From Streptomyces sp. 1222.5 (lineage in GTDB: Bacteria; Actinomycetota; Actinomycetes; Streptomycetales; Streptomycetaceae): a stretch of DNA of 64,000 nt. The position numbers and the translations under genes are program-made. Positions 1 through 8,290 of the stretch are shown piece after piece (position 1 is the first letter of the stretch; every line of letters begins with the position of its first letter). The stretch lies in assembly GCF_900105245.1 (NCBI RefSeq), contig NZ_FNSZ01000001.1, positions 5,764,001 through 5,828,000 of the forward strand, in the 5' to 3' direction. The notes beneath the pieces were generated by a model. The model ran no database searches. It was given only the letters and a program-made list of their open reading frames with translations, and had not been told where the DNA came from.

Positions 1-1
1 C

Positions 2-610
2 CGCTTCATCGCCAAGGAACTGGCCGGCATCCGCAAGTCCCCGAAGGTCGCCATCGTCACCAAGACCGACCTCGTCGACTCCCGTGCCCTGGCCGAGCAG
101 CTCATCGCGATCGACCAGCTCGGCAAGGAGCTGGGCATCGAGTGGGCGCAGATCGTCCCGGTGTCGGCGACCGCGAACAAGCAGGTCGACCTGCTGGCGG
201 ACCTGCTGATCCCGCTGCTGCCCGAGGGCCCGGCCCTCTACCCCGAGGGCGACCTCACCGACGAGCCCGAGCAGGTCATGATCGCGGAGCTCATCCGTGA
301 GGCGGCCCTGGAGGGCGTCCGCGACGAGCTGCCGCACTCCATCGCGGTGGTCGTCGAGGAGATGCTGCCGCGCGAGGACCGTCCGGCGGACAAGCCGCTG
401 CTGGACATCCACGCCAACGTCTACATCGAGCGCCCCAGTCAGAAGGGCATCATCATCGGCCCCAAGGGCAAGCGCCTGAAGGACGTCGGCATCAAGTCCC
501 GCCGGCAGATCGAGGCCCTGCTCGGCACACCGGTCTTCCTCGACCTGCACGTCAAGGTCGCGAAGGACTGGCAGCGAGACCCCAAGCAGCTGCGCCGACT
601 GGGCTTCTGA
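2..610 (+). CDS. era: GTPase Era, C-terminal part (5' end outside window)
   Basis: The reading frame is open from the first bases and ends at TGA 608-610, giving about 202 residues. Near the start it shows the G4 guanine-specificity motif TKTD, then the SAT motif of G5 (VPVSATA). The C-terminal half carries a KH RNA-binding domain with its GxxG loop (GPKG, near nt 460). Era is an essential GTPase that binds the 3' end of 16S rRNA and helps mature the 30S subunit at the membrane/cytosol interface. The G1-G3 motifs lie upstream of the window. It converges on the MFS gene with only 3 nt between the stop codons. Identification is firm; the N-terminus cannot be judged. Confidence 0.96.
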   Translation, partial: RFIAKELAGIRKSPKVAIVTKTDLVDSRALAEQLIAIDQLGKELGIEWAQIVPVSATANKQVDLLADLLIPLLPEGPALYPEGDLTDEPEQVMIAELIREAALEGVRDELPHSIAVVVEEMLPREDRPADKPLLDIHANVYIERPSQKGIIIGPKGKRLKDVGIKSRRQIEALLGTPVFLDLHVKVAKDWQRDPKQLRRLGF

Positions 611-613
611 GGG

Positions 614-1867
614 TCACCTCACGCCCCTGATCCGGTTCACCAGCACCGCGCCGGCCAGGCCGACCACTGCGGAGAACAGGTACAGCGCCCGGTAGCCGCC
701 CAGGTGGGTCACGATCGGGGCGGCCAGGGCCGGGGCGGCCACCTGCGGGAGGGCGTTGGCCACGTTGATCACGCCCAGGTCCTTGCCCCGGTCCAGGGCC
801 TTCGGCAGCACATCGGTCATCAGCGCGAAGTCGACCGAGGTGAACACGCCGAAGCCGACACCCAGCACGGCCGCCGCCACGATCGCGCCCGGCCAGGTCT
901 GGAGGCCGGCCAGCAGCGCCGTCGCCACCGCCATCAGCACCCCCGACCAGACGACGAACGGCTTGCGCCGGCCCACCCGGTCGGACCACATACCGCCCAT
1001 CACGACCGTCGCCGTCAGGGTGAGGCTGTTGACGGCCGTCAGGATCAGCACGCCCCGGTCGGGGTCGGGATGGTGCAGGCGGTCGCGGAGGTAGTACAGC
1101 AGGTACAGCAGCACCAGCGAGTTGCCGAGGTTGATCAGGAACCGGGTCAGCCAGGCCCAGGCCAGATCCGGATGACGGCGCGGACTCATCCGGAACCCGG
1201 CCGCGAAGCTCCGCCAGGACCACTCCGGGCGGTCCGCGCGCGCGAGCCGCAGGTCCCGGTGGCACAGCAGGTACGGCAGCACGCCCACCACCGTGAACAC
1301 CGCGCAGGCCGCGTACCCGGCCCGGACGCCGCCCGCCGCCGCGGCCAGTCCCGTGCCGGCGACCACGCCCAGGACCTGCGCCGCGCCCAGCCAGCCGCCC
1401 ACCGTGCCCCGCTGGAGCCGCGGCACCCGGTCGGGCACGGCCGCGGTCACCGCCGCGAAGGCCGCGTTCAGGGTGAGCTGCACCAGGCACCAGCCGACGG
1501 CCATCGTCCCCACCCCGCCCGCGCCGGCGAGCAGCAGCAGCGCGAGCGCGCCACCCGCCGTCCCGGCCACGATCCACGGGGCACGGCGGCCCGCCCGGGC
1601 GGTCGTACGGTCCGACAGGGCGCCGAAGAGCGGGTTCGCGACCAGGGAGACCACCGCGCCCGCGCCGGTCACCCAGGCCAGCACCGTCTCCTTCGACATC
1701 CCGGAGCCGGGCGCGAAGTCCTCCGCCTGGGAGGCGAGCAGGATCTGCAGCGGACCGAACCAGCCCACCCAGATCGCCCCGTTGGCCAGGGACAGCGCCG
1801 CCGTCCAGCCCCGGCCCACCCGGACCGTGGGCTCGGCGAGCGCGGCCGGGGCACCGCCGGTGGTCAT
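614..1867 (-). CDS. MFS permease, probable glycoside/sugar transporter
   Basis: 417 residues with about twelve hydrophobic segments. A loop of the type LSDRTTARAGRRAP follows the second or third segment and resembles the basic signature of SLC45/sucrose-type MFS symporters. The start ATG at 1867 overlaps the stop of the upstream beta-glucosidase as ATGA, so the two are translationally coupled. The pairing suggests that it imports a glycoside or disaccharide which the glucosidase hydrolyses inside the cell. A longer in-frame ORF extends upstream into the glucosidase gene, but it lies in a shadow frame. Membrane transport is clear; the substrate is inferred from the neighbour. Confidence 0.85.
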   Translation of the reverse strand: MTTGGAPAALAEPTVRVGRGWTAALSLANGAIWVGWFGPLQILLASQAEDFAPGSGMSKETVLAWVTGAGAVVSLVANPLFGALSDRTTARAGRRAPWIVAGTAGGALALLLLAGAGGVGTMAVGWCLVQLTLNAAFAAVTAAVPDRVPRLQRGTVGGWLGAAQVLGVVAGTGLAAAAGGVRAGYAACAVFTVVGVLPYLLCHRDLRLARADRPEWSWRSFAAGFRMSPRRHPDLAWAWLTRFLINLGNSLVLLYLLYYLRDRLHHPDPDRGVLILTAVNSLTLTATVVMGGMWSDRVGRRKPFVVWSGVLMAVATALLAGLQTWPGAIVAAAVLGVGFGVFTSVDFALMTDVLPKALDRGKDLGVINVANALPQVAAPALAAPIVTHLGGYRALYLFSAVVGLAGAVLVNRIRGVR

Positions 1868-3177
1868 CCCTGGTTCCGCAGCACGTCCCGGAACCAGTGG
1901 TAGGACGCCTTCGGGGTGCGCCGCTGGGTCGCGAAGTCGACGTGGACCAGCCCGAAACGGCGGGCGTAGCCCTCGGCCCACTCGAAGTTGTCCATCAGGG
2001 ACCACACGAAGTAGCCGCGCACGTCCACCCCGGCCTCCGACGCGGCGTGCAGGGCGCGCAGATGGGCGTCCAGGTAGGCGATGCGGTCCTGGTCGTCGAC
2101 GCCCTCGTAGGAACAGCCGTTCTCGGTGACGACGATCGGCGGGAGCCGGTCGCCGTAGCGTTCGCGGAAGCCGCACAGCAACTCGGTCAGGCCCTCGGGC
2201 ACGACCGGCCAGCCGAAGTCGGTCACCGGGCGCCCCTCGATCTCCCGCAGCGAGAAGGGGAGTTCGTCGGGCAGCGCTACGCCGCCGTACTCGGACTCGC
2301 CGCCCCCGGGGGCCCCGACCCGGGTGGGGGCGTAGTAGTTGACGCCGTACCAGTCGACCGGTTCGCCGATGACCTCCAGGTCGGACTCCACGTCCCCGGG
2401 CATCAGTTCGCCCATGCCGTCGGGGTAGCGGCCCAGCAGGACCGGCTCGGCGAAGAGGCGGTTGAGCAGGAGGTCGTAGAAGCCGGCCGCCTCCACGTCG
2501 GCCGCCGCCCCGGAGGCGGGCCAGGTCGGGCCGTGGGAGTTGGCGATGCCGATGTCCGTCGCGCCGGCCGCGCGCAGCGCCCGCACCGCGAGCCCGTGGG
2601 CGAGGAGCTGGTGGTGGGCGGCCGGAAGGGCGTCGAAGAGCAGCTTGCGGCCGGGGGCGTGGGTGCCGAGCGCGTGCCCGAGGAGCGTGTGCTCCGCGGG
2701 CTCGTTGAGGGTGATCCAGGTGCCGACCCGGTCACCGAGCCGTCCGGCCACCACCGACACGTACTCGGCGAACCGGGCTGCGGTGTCCCGGCGCAGCCAG
2801 TCCAGCGAGGCGGGCAGGTCCCAGTGGAAGAGAGTGGGCACGGGGCGTACGCCGGCCGCGCACAGCTCGTCGACGAGGCGGTCGTAGAAGTCGAGTCCGC
2901 CGGGGGAGTTCACCCGGGGCCAGGAGACGGAGAAGCGGTAGGCGTTCACGCCGAGCCCGGCGAGGAGTGCCACGTCCTCCCGGTAGCGGTGGACGTGGTC
3001 GCAGGCGACCGCCGCCGTCGAACCGTCCTTCACCCGCCCGGGGACGTCCGTGAAGTCGTCCCACACGGACCGCTCGCGGTCCTCCGCCGCGCCCTCGATC
3101 TGGTGGGCGGAGGTCGAGACACCCCACAGGAAGCCGTCCGGGAAGCGGGGCATCGGATCGCCTGCGTCAGTCGCCAT
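1864..3177 (-). CDS. GH1 beta-glucosidase
   Basis: 437 residues, the normal length for glycoside hydrolase family 1. The N-terminus has the family hallmark FLWGVSTSAHQIEGA. The acid/base motif TLNEP places the glutamate at about residue 159, and the nucleophile motif VTENGC is at about residue 350; the C-terminal substrate loop WSLMDNFEWAEGY is also present. No signal peptide is visible, so it acts in the cytoplasm on cellobiose, aryl-glycosides or related beta-glucosides. It is the first gene of a two-gene operon with the MFS permease. ATG 3177 is used; an internal ATG at 3153 (MPRFPDG) would also give a complete domain. Confidence 0.95.
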   Translation of the reverse strand: MATDAGDPMPRFPDGFLWGVSTSAHQIEGAAEDRERSVWDDFTDVPGRVKDGSTAAVACDHVHRYREDVALLAGLGVNAYRFSVSWPRVNSPGGLDFYDRLVDELCAAGVRPVPTLFHWDLPASLDWLRRDTAARFAEYVSVVAGRLGDRVGTWITLNEPAEHTLLGHALGTHAPGRKLLFDALPAAHHQLLAHGLAVRALRAAGATDIGIANSHGPTWPASGAAADVEAAGFYDLLLNRLFAEPVLLGRYPDGMGELMPGDVESDLEVIGEPVDWYGVNYYAPTRVGAPGGGESEYGGVALPDELPFSLREIEGRPVTDFGWPVVPEGLTELLCGFRERYGDRLPPIVVTENGCSYEGVDDQDRIAYLDAHLRALHAASEAGVDVRGYFVWSLMDNFEWAEGYARRFGLVHVDFATQRRTPKASYHWFRDVLRNQG

Positions 3178-3281
3178 GGCCGGATCATCCTTACCCCAGG
3201 TAACTCACGTCAACGCCCGTGCGCGAAGCGCCGGTTGCGCTGGACGGGCCGCGGTCCCGCGGAGGGTTCTATGATCATCGG

Positions 3282-3830
3282 ATGATCGAAGGCAAGCTCG
3301 TGCGACTGCGCGCCCTGCGCGCCGAGGACCTGGACGCCCAGCTGCGCTGGCGCAACGACCCGGAGGTGGCCCACTGGGCGACCGGCGGCCATCCGGGCTT
3401 CGGCCCGGTGACCCGTGCCGCCATGGAGCGGTTCCACGAGGGCCGCCTGCGCGAGGACCCGCGCGACGGCGCCACCTTCACCGTCGAGGAGCTGGGGAGC
3501 GGCCGGCCGGTCGGCATGGCCGACTACCGGGGCCTGGACCCGTTCGCCGGGCGGGCCACGGTCGGGATCACCATCGGCGAGCGGGACCTGTGGGGCACCG
3601 GCCACGGCGGTGAGGCGCTGTCGCTGCTGCTGGACCACCTGTTCGGCGCCTGCCGGCTGCACCGGGTCGAGCTGGAGACCTGGAGCGGGAACGAGCGCGC
3701 CCAGCGGGCGTTCCGCCGCCTGGGCTTCACCGAGGAGGGGCGCCGCCGGGCAGCGGTGCTCGTGGGCGGCGAGTGGCACGACGAGGTGCTCTTCGGGCTC
3801 CTGCGCGAGGAGTGGGAAGCGGCCCGCTGA
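3282..3830 (+). CDS. GNAT-family N-acetyltransferase
   Basis: 182 residues starting MIEGKLVRLRAL. It has the RimJ/RimL-like GNAT layout: an N-terminal beta-strand/helix pair (LRALRAEDLDAQLRWRNDPEV), a central strand, an acetyl-CoA loop near DLWGTGHGGEAL, and the C-terminal ERAQRAFRRLGFTEEGRRR segment typical of the family. It is expected to transfer an acetyl group from acetyl-CoA to an amine; the substrate is unknown. The ATG at 3282 is in frame, whereas the ATG at 3271 hits a stop at once. A GGAGGG lies about 15 nt upstream, which is somewhat far. It is a single gene convergent with the emfourin-like gene. Confidence 0.88.
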   Translation: MIEGKLVRLRALRAEDLDAQLRWRNDPEVAHWATGGHPGFGPVTRAAMERFHEGRLREDPRDGATFTVEELGSGRPVGMADYRGLDPFAGRATVGITIGERDLWGTGHGGEALSLLLDHLFGACRLHRVELETWSGNERAQRAFRRLGFTEEGRRRAAVLVGGEWHDEVLFGLLREEWEAAR

Positions 3831-3851
3831 GAAGTGGCCGGGCGCCCTTCG

Positions 3852-4118
3852 TCAGGCACCCTCCTTCAGTACCCGGGAGACCAACTCCCGCTCCGGCTCG
3901 CTGAGTCGGGGGTCGGCCGTGTGGACGGTGCGGCCGTCCACCGTGATCTCGTAGCGGAAGCCGTCGGGGACGCCGGCGGGCGGAGCGGCCCGGCCGGACG
4001 CGAGGACGCGTTCGGCCAGGCTCTCCCACTCGTGGGCGTCCGGGCGGCCCGAGGTGTCCATCTCGGCCAGGCGCTCGATGCCCGCGAAGCCGCCCGTGCG
4101 CCGTACTCGAATACGCAT
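3852..4118 (-). CDS. Emfourin-like protealysin inhibitor
   Basis: 88 residues, cytoplasmic, no signal peptide. The start MRIRVRRTGGFAGIER and the later segment DGFRYEITVDGRTV match the compact emfourin family, proteinaceous inhibitors of protealysin-like M4 proteases first described for Serratia. It sits 21 nt downstream of the M4 protease gene on the same strand, the same order as the known protealysin/emfourin operon. The likely role is tight inhibition of the co-encoded protease, either to protect the producer or to control activity after release. The family call rests on sequence resemblance together with the operon context; no key residue was checked structurally. Confidence 0.8.
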   Translation of the reverse strand: MRIRVRRTGGFAGIERLAEMDTSGRPDAHEWESLAERVLASGRAAPPAGVPDGFRYEITVDGRTVHTADPRLSEPERELVSRVLKEGA

Positions 4119-4139
4119 GGCTCCCTGTGTAGTACGGAA

Positions 4140-5210
4140 CTACAGCGTCCGCACCCCGACCTGTTCCCAGGACTTCTGCACGGCCTGGAGTTCGTCCCCG
4201 GCGCCGTACCGCTCGCGGGCCGCCTTCACCGTCAGCGTGGCGAAGTCGGCGAACAGGCCTTCCGTTTTCAGCTCACCGCCGGTCAGCACGTCGTACCAGA
4301 TCTGCCCGGCCTTCTCCCAGGCGTAACCGCCGAGGGCGGCCGCGGCCAGGTAGAAGGCGTGGTTCGGGATGCCGGAGTTGATGTGCACGCCGCCGTTGTC
4401 GCGGCCGGTGCGCACGTAGTGGTCCATGGTGGCCGGCTGCGGGTCCTTGCCGAGGACGTCGTCGTCGTACGCCGTGCCCGGGGCCTTCATCGAGCGCAGG
4501 GCGGTGCCGGTGACGCGCGGGGCGAGGAGCCCGGCGCCGATCAGCCAGTCGGCCTCGGCGGCGGTCTGGCCGAGCGTGTACTGCTTGATCAGCGAGCCGA
4601 ACACATCGGAGAGCGACTCGTTGAGCGCCCCGGACTGCCCGAAGTACTCCAGGTTCGCGGTGTGCTGGGTCACGCCGTGGGTCAGTTCGTGGCCGATGAC
4701 GTCCACCGGGATGGTGAAGTCGAGGAAGATCTCGTTGTCACCGTCCCCGAACACCATCTGCTCGCCGTTCCAGAAGGCGTTGTCGTAGCCCTCGCCGAAG
4801 TGGACCGTGGCGTCGAGGGGCAGCCCCTCGTCGTCGATGGAGTGGCGGCCGTACGCCTTCAGGTACAGGTCGAAGGTGGCGCCGAGGCCCGCGTAGGCCC
4901 GGTTGACGGTGGCGTCGGAGCCGGCCTCCGAGCCCTCCTCGCGGACCTCGGTGCCGGGCAGGTCCTGGGTGTGGCCGGCGTCGTAGATCGTGCGGTGCGG
5001 CCGGTCGGCGGCGCCGCCGGCCGGCGGGGCGGCGGCGGGCGCGCCGATCACCGTGGTCAGGCGGCGCTTGGTGCGCTGGTAGGCGTCGTGCTCCAGGGAC
5101 CGGCGGGCCGGTCCGGACAGTCCGGGGTCCTCGGCCCGGGCGAGCCGGTCGAGGACATGGGGCGGCACGATCGTGCAGAAGACGGGCACAGAGCCCCCGT
5201 TGGTCGTCAT
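4140..5210 (-). CDS. M4 metallopeptidase, protealysin type with short propeptide
   Basis: 356 residues. Zinc ligands are in HELTH (GHELTHGVTQHT) and the third ligand is in GALNESLSDVFG, the standard M4 signature. The N-terminus MTTNGGSVPVFCTIVPPHVLD is the short PPL-type propeptide of protealysin-like proteases, without a classical signal peptide or the long FTP/PepSY propeptide of thermolysin. In known members this short propeptide is removed autocatalytically and export is non-classical. The ATG at 5210 begins exactly at this conserved propeptide; the longer in-frame extension to 5366 is not needed. TAG stop at 4142-4140. It forms an operon with the emfourin-like gene 21 nt downstream. Confidence 0.93.
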   Translation of the reverse strand: MTTNGGSVPVFCTIVPPHVLDRLARAEDPGLSGPARRSLEHDAYQRTKRRLTTVIGAPAAAPPAGGAADRPHRTIYDAGHTQDLPGTEVREEGSEAGSDATVNRAYAGLGATFDLYLKAYGRHSIDDEGLPLDATVHFGEGYDNAFWNGEQMVFGDGDNEIFLDFTIPVDVIGHELTHGVTQHTANLEYFGQSGALNESLSDVFGSLIKQYTLGQTAAEADWLIGAGLLAPRVTGTALRSMKAPGTAYDDDVLGKDPQPATMDHYVRTGRDNGGVHINSGIPNHAFYLAAAALGGYAWEKAGQIWYDVLTGGELKTEGLFADFATLTVKAARERYGAGDELQAVQKSWEQVGVRTL

Positions 5211-5402
5211 GCCCGGCACCCTTGCACTGCGTGACAGCGATGTCACTACTCGCAACCATGATTGGTGAAATACCGGGACACCGAGCGCCACGCAGCGTGA
5301 CGGTGTGGTACGGCGCACTTTTTGTCCATTTTGTGACGCCGGTCCCGCATACTGGAACAGACCCACCTCGTCCGCGACGGCTCGGCTAGGCTGCGGAGCA
5401 TC

Positions 5403-5450
5403 ATGCGTTACGGGCTGCTTCTTCTTAGCTGCCGCGGCGAGGGCCTGTAG
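5403..5450 (+). CDS. leuL: Leucine-rich leader peptide upstream of leuA
   Basis: A 15-codon ORF, too short for ordinary gene calling, encoding MRYGLLLLSCRGEGL. It has four successive leucine codons, three of them CTT, a rare codon in this GC-rich genome, plus a fifth leucine codon at the end. A GGAG precedes the ATG by a few bases. It ends 81 nt before the leuA start. This is the classical design of an amino-acid attenuator, in which ribosome stalling at leucine codons decides the fold of the downstream mRNA. Leader peptides of this type before actinobacterial ilv/leu genes are known. The function is inferred from position and codon content. Confidence 0.8.
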   Translation: MRYGLLLLSCRGEGL

Positions 5451-5531
5451 TCGAGGCCGACTCCCTCCCCGCGGAGCTTGGCGTTGCGTCGTCGGCCGTC
5501 CTTCCGGTCATCCAGAGGAGCCTTACGCATC
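5435..5531 (+). promoter_or_regulatory. leuA leader RNA with competing hairpins
   Basis: Between the leader peptide and leuA, GGCCGAC (5455-5461) can pair with GTCGGCC (5491-5497). An alternative pairing joins GCGGCGAGGG at the end of the leader peptide to CCCTCCCCGC (5463-5472). The two folds are mutually exclusive because the second covers the left arm of the first. No U-run follows either hairpin, so control could be at translation or by a Streptomyces-style terminator. Pairings were found by eye, without energies. Confidence 0.5.
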
Positions 5532-7253
5532 ATGGCCAACCGCCAGCAGCCCAGTTCCATGCCGATCCACAAGTACGGCCGCTACGAGCAGGTCGACCTC
5601 CAGGACCGCACCTGGCCCGAGAAGCGGATCACCGCCGCCCCCCGCTGGCTCTCCACCGACCTGCGCGACGGCAACCAGGCCCTGATCGACCCGATGTCCC
5701 CCGAGCGCAAGCGCCGGATGTTCGACCAGCTGGTCGCCCTGGGCTACAAGGAGATCGAGGTCGGCTTCCCCGCCTCCGGCCAGACCGACTTCGACTTCGT
5801 GCGCTCGATCATCGAGGAGGAGGGGGCGATCCCGGACGACGTCACGATCTCCGTACTGACCCAGGCCCGCGAGGACCTGATCGAGCGGACCGTGGAGTCC
5901 CTGAAGGGCGCCAAGCGGGCCACCGTCCACCTGTACAACGCCACCGCCCCGGTCTTCCGCCGGGTGGTCTTCCGCGGCTCCAAGGACGACATCAAGCAGA
6001 TCGCCGTCGACGGCACCCGCCTGGTGATGGAGTACGCCGAGAAACTGCTGGGCCCCGAGACCGAGTTCGGCTACCAGTACAGCCCCGAGATCTTCACCGA
6101 CACCGAGCTGGACTTCGCCCTGGAGGTCTGCGAGGCGGTGATGGACGTCTACCAGCCGGGCCCGGGCCGCGAGATCATCCTCAACCTGCCCGCCACGGTG
6201 GAGCGTTCGACCCCGTCGACGCACGCGGACCGCTTCGAGTGGATGGGCCGCAACCTGTCCCGCCGCGAGTACGTCTGCCTGTCGGTCCACCCGCACAACG
6301 ACCGCGGCACGGCCGTCGCCGCCGCCGAGCTGGCGCTGATGGCCGGCGCCGACCGCGTCGAAGGCTGCCTGTTCGGCCAGGGCGAGCGCACCGGCAACGT
6401 CGACCTGGTCACCCTGGGCATGAACCTGTTCTCCCAGGGCGTCGACCCGCAGATCGACTTCTCCGACATCGACGAGATCCGTCGTACGTGGGAGTACTGC
6501 AACCAGATGGAGGTCCACCCGCGCCACCCGTACGTGGGCGACCTGGTCTACACGTCCTTCTCCGGCTCCCACCAGGACGCCATCAAGAAGGGCTTCGACG
6601 CCATGGAGGCCGACGCGGCGGCCAAGGGCGTCACCGTCGACGACATCGAGTGGGCGGTGCCGTACCTGCCGATCGACCCGAAGGACGTCGGCCGCTCCTA
6701 CGAGGCCGTCATCCGCGTCAACTCGCAGTCCGGCAAGGGCGGTGTCTCCTACGTCCTGAAGAACGACCACAAGCTGGACCTGCCGCGCCGGATGCAGATC
6801 GAGTTCTCCAAGCTCATCCAGGCGAAGACGGACGCCGAGGGCGGCGAGATCACGCCGAAGGACATCTGGGCGGCCTTCCAGGACGAGTACCTGCCGAACC
6901 CCGAGAACCCCTGGGGCCGCATCCAGGTCAGGACCGGCCAGTCGACCACCGACACCGACGGCGTGGACACCCTGACCGTCGAGGCCACCGTCGACGGCGA
7001 GGACACGGTCCTGACCGGTTCCGGCAACGGCCCGATCTCGGCCTTCTTCGACGCGCTGGAGTCCGTCGGCGTCGACGTACGCCTGCTGGACTACCAGGAG
7101 CACACGATGAGCGAGGGCGCCTCCGCGCAGGCCGCCTCCTACATCGAATGCGCGATCGGCGACAAGGTTCTGTGGGGCATCGGCATCGACGCGAACACGA
7201 CGCGTGCTTCACTGAAGGCGGTCGTCTCCGCGGTGAACCGCGCGACCCGCTGA
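5532..7253 (+). CDS. leuA: 2-isopropylmalate synthase
   Basis: 573 residues beginning MANRQQPSSMPIHKYGRYE. It condenses acetyl-CoA with 2-oxoisovalerate, the first committed step of leucine synthesis. The catalytic TIM barrel contains the entry motif DLRDGNQAL and the metal-binding HPHND. The C-terminal regulatory domain (after about residue 440) ends with an ASAQAASYIECAIG-like segment typical of the leucine-sensing domain. The length is that of the long actinobacterial LeuA. The ATG at 5532 follows AGAGGAG at good distance and is preferred over an in-frame upstream start at 5478. Regulation is probably through the leucine-rich leader peptide upstream. Confidence 0.97.
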   Translation: MANRQQPSSMPIHKYGRYEQVDLQDRTWPEKRITAAPRWLSTDLRDGNQALIDPMSPERKRRMFDQLVALGYKEIEVGFPASGQTDFDFVRSIIEEEGAIPDDVTISVLTQAREDLIERTVESLKGAKRATVHLYNATAPVFRRVVFRGSKDDIKQIAVDGTRLVMEYAEKLLGPETEFGYQYSPEIFTDTELDFALEVCEAVMDVYQPGPGREIILNLPATVERSTPSTHADRFEWMGRNLSRREYVCLSVHPHNDRGTAVAAAELALMAGADRVEGCLFGQGERTGNVDLVTLGMNLFSQGVDPQIDFSDIDEIRRTWEYCNQMEVHPRHPYVGDLVYTSFSGSHQDAIKKGFDAMEADAAAKGVTVDDIEWAVPYLPIDPKDVGRSYEAVIRVNSQSGKGGVSYVLKNDHKLDLPRRMQIEFSKLIQAKTDAEGGEITPKDIWAAFQDEYLPNPENPWGRIQVRTGQSTTDTDGVDTLTVEATVDGEDTVLTGSGNGPISAFFDALESVGVDVRLLDYQEHTMSEGASAQAASYIECAIGDKVLWGIGIDANTTRASLKAVVSAVNRATR

Positions 7254-7275
7254 CCCCTCTGACCGGCTGTTTCGA

Positions 7276-7307
7276 CGCCCTGACCGCTGTGAACGGCGGT
7301 CAGGGCG
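7276..7307 (+). terminator. Hairpin terminator after leuA
   Basis: A perfect 12-bp stem: CGCCCTGACCGC (7276-7287) pairs with GCGGTCAGGGCG (7296-7307) across an 8-nt loop, 23 nt after the leuA stop. It has no T-run, as is usual in Streptomyces. Confidence 0.8.
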
Positions 7308-7437
7308 ACGTCGATTGTCGGCCATCGCACCCCCCAGGTCACGGAAAGGTCTCGTACGGGGTACTGACTCCACCTCCATGATGTGGCTAACATCACGCCA
7401 GTGCGGCGATGTTGCCGTGCGGTTACGGAGGTGCGAC

Positions 7438-8133
7438 GTGCTGCCAGTACGGGGACGAGACGGCCGTGCCGCCAGGGCTGCGCGCATCCTGGGCACCCGC
7501 ACCGCATGGACACCCGTGGGCGACGGCGAGTTCTTCTGCCCCGGCTGCGGAGGCGACCGCAACTACCAGCGGCTCACCGGGCGCCGCCGCCTCACCCTGC
7601 TGGGCGTGCCGCTGCTGCCGCGCGGGGTGACCGGACCGGTCGTGGAGTGCGCGTCCTGCCACCGCCACCACGGCACGGACGCCCTCGACCACCCCACCAC
7701 CCGCCGCTTCTCCACGATGCTCCGCGACGCCGTGCACACCGTCGCCCTCGCCGTCCTCGCCGCGGGCGGCACCTGCTCCCGTACGGCCCTGGAGACGGCC
7801 GCCGGCACGGTACGCGCGGCCGGCTTCGACGACTGCACCGAGGACCAGCTCGCCGCCCTGGTCGAGGCGCTCGCCGCCGACACCGGCCGGGTCTTCGAGC
7901 AGCCCTGCGGCGCGAGCCTGACCATAGAGCTGCACGAGGCCCTGGACCCGCTCGCCCCGCACCTCGCCCCGGCCGGCCGGGAGGCCCTGCTCCTCCAGGC
8001 CGCCCGCATCGCCCTCGCCGACGGCCCCTACACCCCCGCCGAACGCGACGCCCTCACCACCGTCGGCGCGGCCCTGACCATCTGCGCCGACGACGTGGCC
8101 CGCCTGCTGGCGGCCGCCCGCACGCCCTCCTGA
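7438..8133 (+). CDS. Zinc-ribbon plus TerB-like domain protein
   Basis: 231 residues from GTG 7438, chosen because GGAGG (7427-7431) lies 6 nt upstream; the longer frame from 7315 has no such site. Residues about 25-65 hold a CPGCGG ... CASCHRHH pair, a four-cysteine zinc-ribbon. The remainder is helical and ends with LLQAARIALADGPYTPAERDAL, matching the TerB/DnaK-cochaperone-like fold in which an acidic D-G pair sits in a helix-loop. TerB-domain proteins were named from tellurite resistance, but most actinobacterial members have no proven role. No signal peptide or membrane segment. It is probably monocistronic, with the leuA terminator upstream and a palindrome downstream. Confidence 0.75.
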   Translation: MLPVRGRDGRAARAARILGTRTAWTPVGDGEFFCPGCGGDRNYQRLTGRRRLTLLGVPLLPRGVTGPVVECASCHRHHGTDALDHPTTRRFSTMLRDAVHTVALAVLAAGGTCSRTALETAAGTVRAAGFDDCTEDQLAALVEALAADTGRVFEQPCGASLTIELHEALDPLAPHLAPAGREALLLQAARIALADGPYTPAERDALTTVGAALTICADDVARLLAAARTPS

Positions 8134-8144
8134 CCGCCGCCGCC

Positions 8145-8166
8145 CGCTACTCCCCCGGGAGTAGCG
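8145..8166. promoter_or_regulatory. Palindromic operator candidate upstream of the MMPL operon
   Basis: Arms CGCTACTCCC (8145-8154) and GGGAGTAGCG (8157-8166) are exact inverted copies with a 2-bp centre. The site lies 125 nt before the chosen MMPL start and just after the TerB-like gene. TACTCCC/GGGAGTA palindromes are what I would expect for a NarL/LuxR-type response regulator in Streptomyces, and such a regulator is encoded two genes downstream. It could also be part of a terminator for the upstream gene. Confidence 0.5.
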
Positions 8167-8290
8167 GAGCGCCCCGGCCACCCCCGGCAGTATCCGCGAA
8201 GTCGCCCCCTCGCCCGACGAGCGCCGCCGTTCCCGGCGGAAGTCTGGAGCCGTGTCCAGACATCCGTACCGGAGGGGAGGCCCGATCCTC

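Noticed and set aside
5478..5531. Upstream in-frame start for leuA
   Set aside because: It would extend the protein with basic residues into the leader RNA; the ATG at 5532 has the ribosome site.
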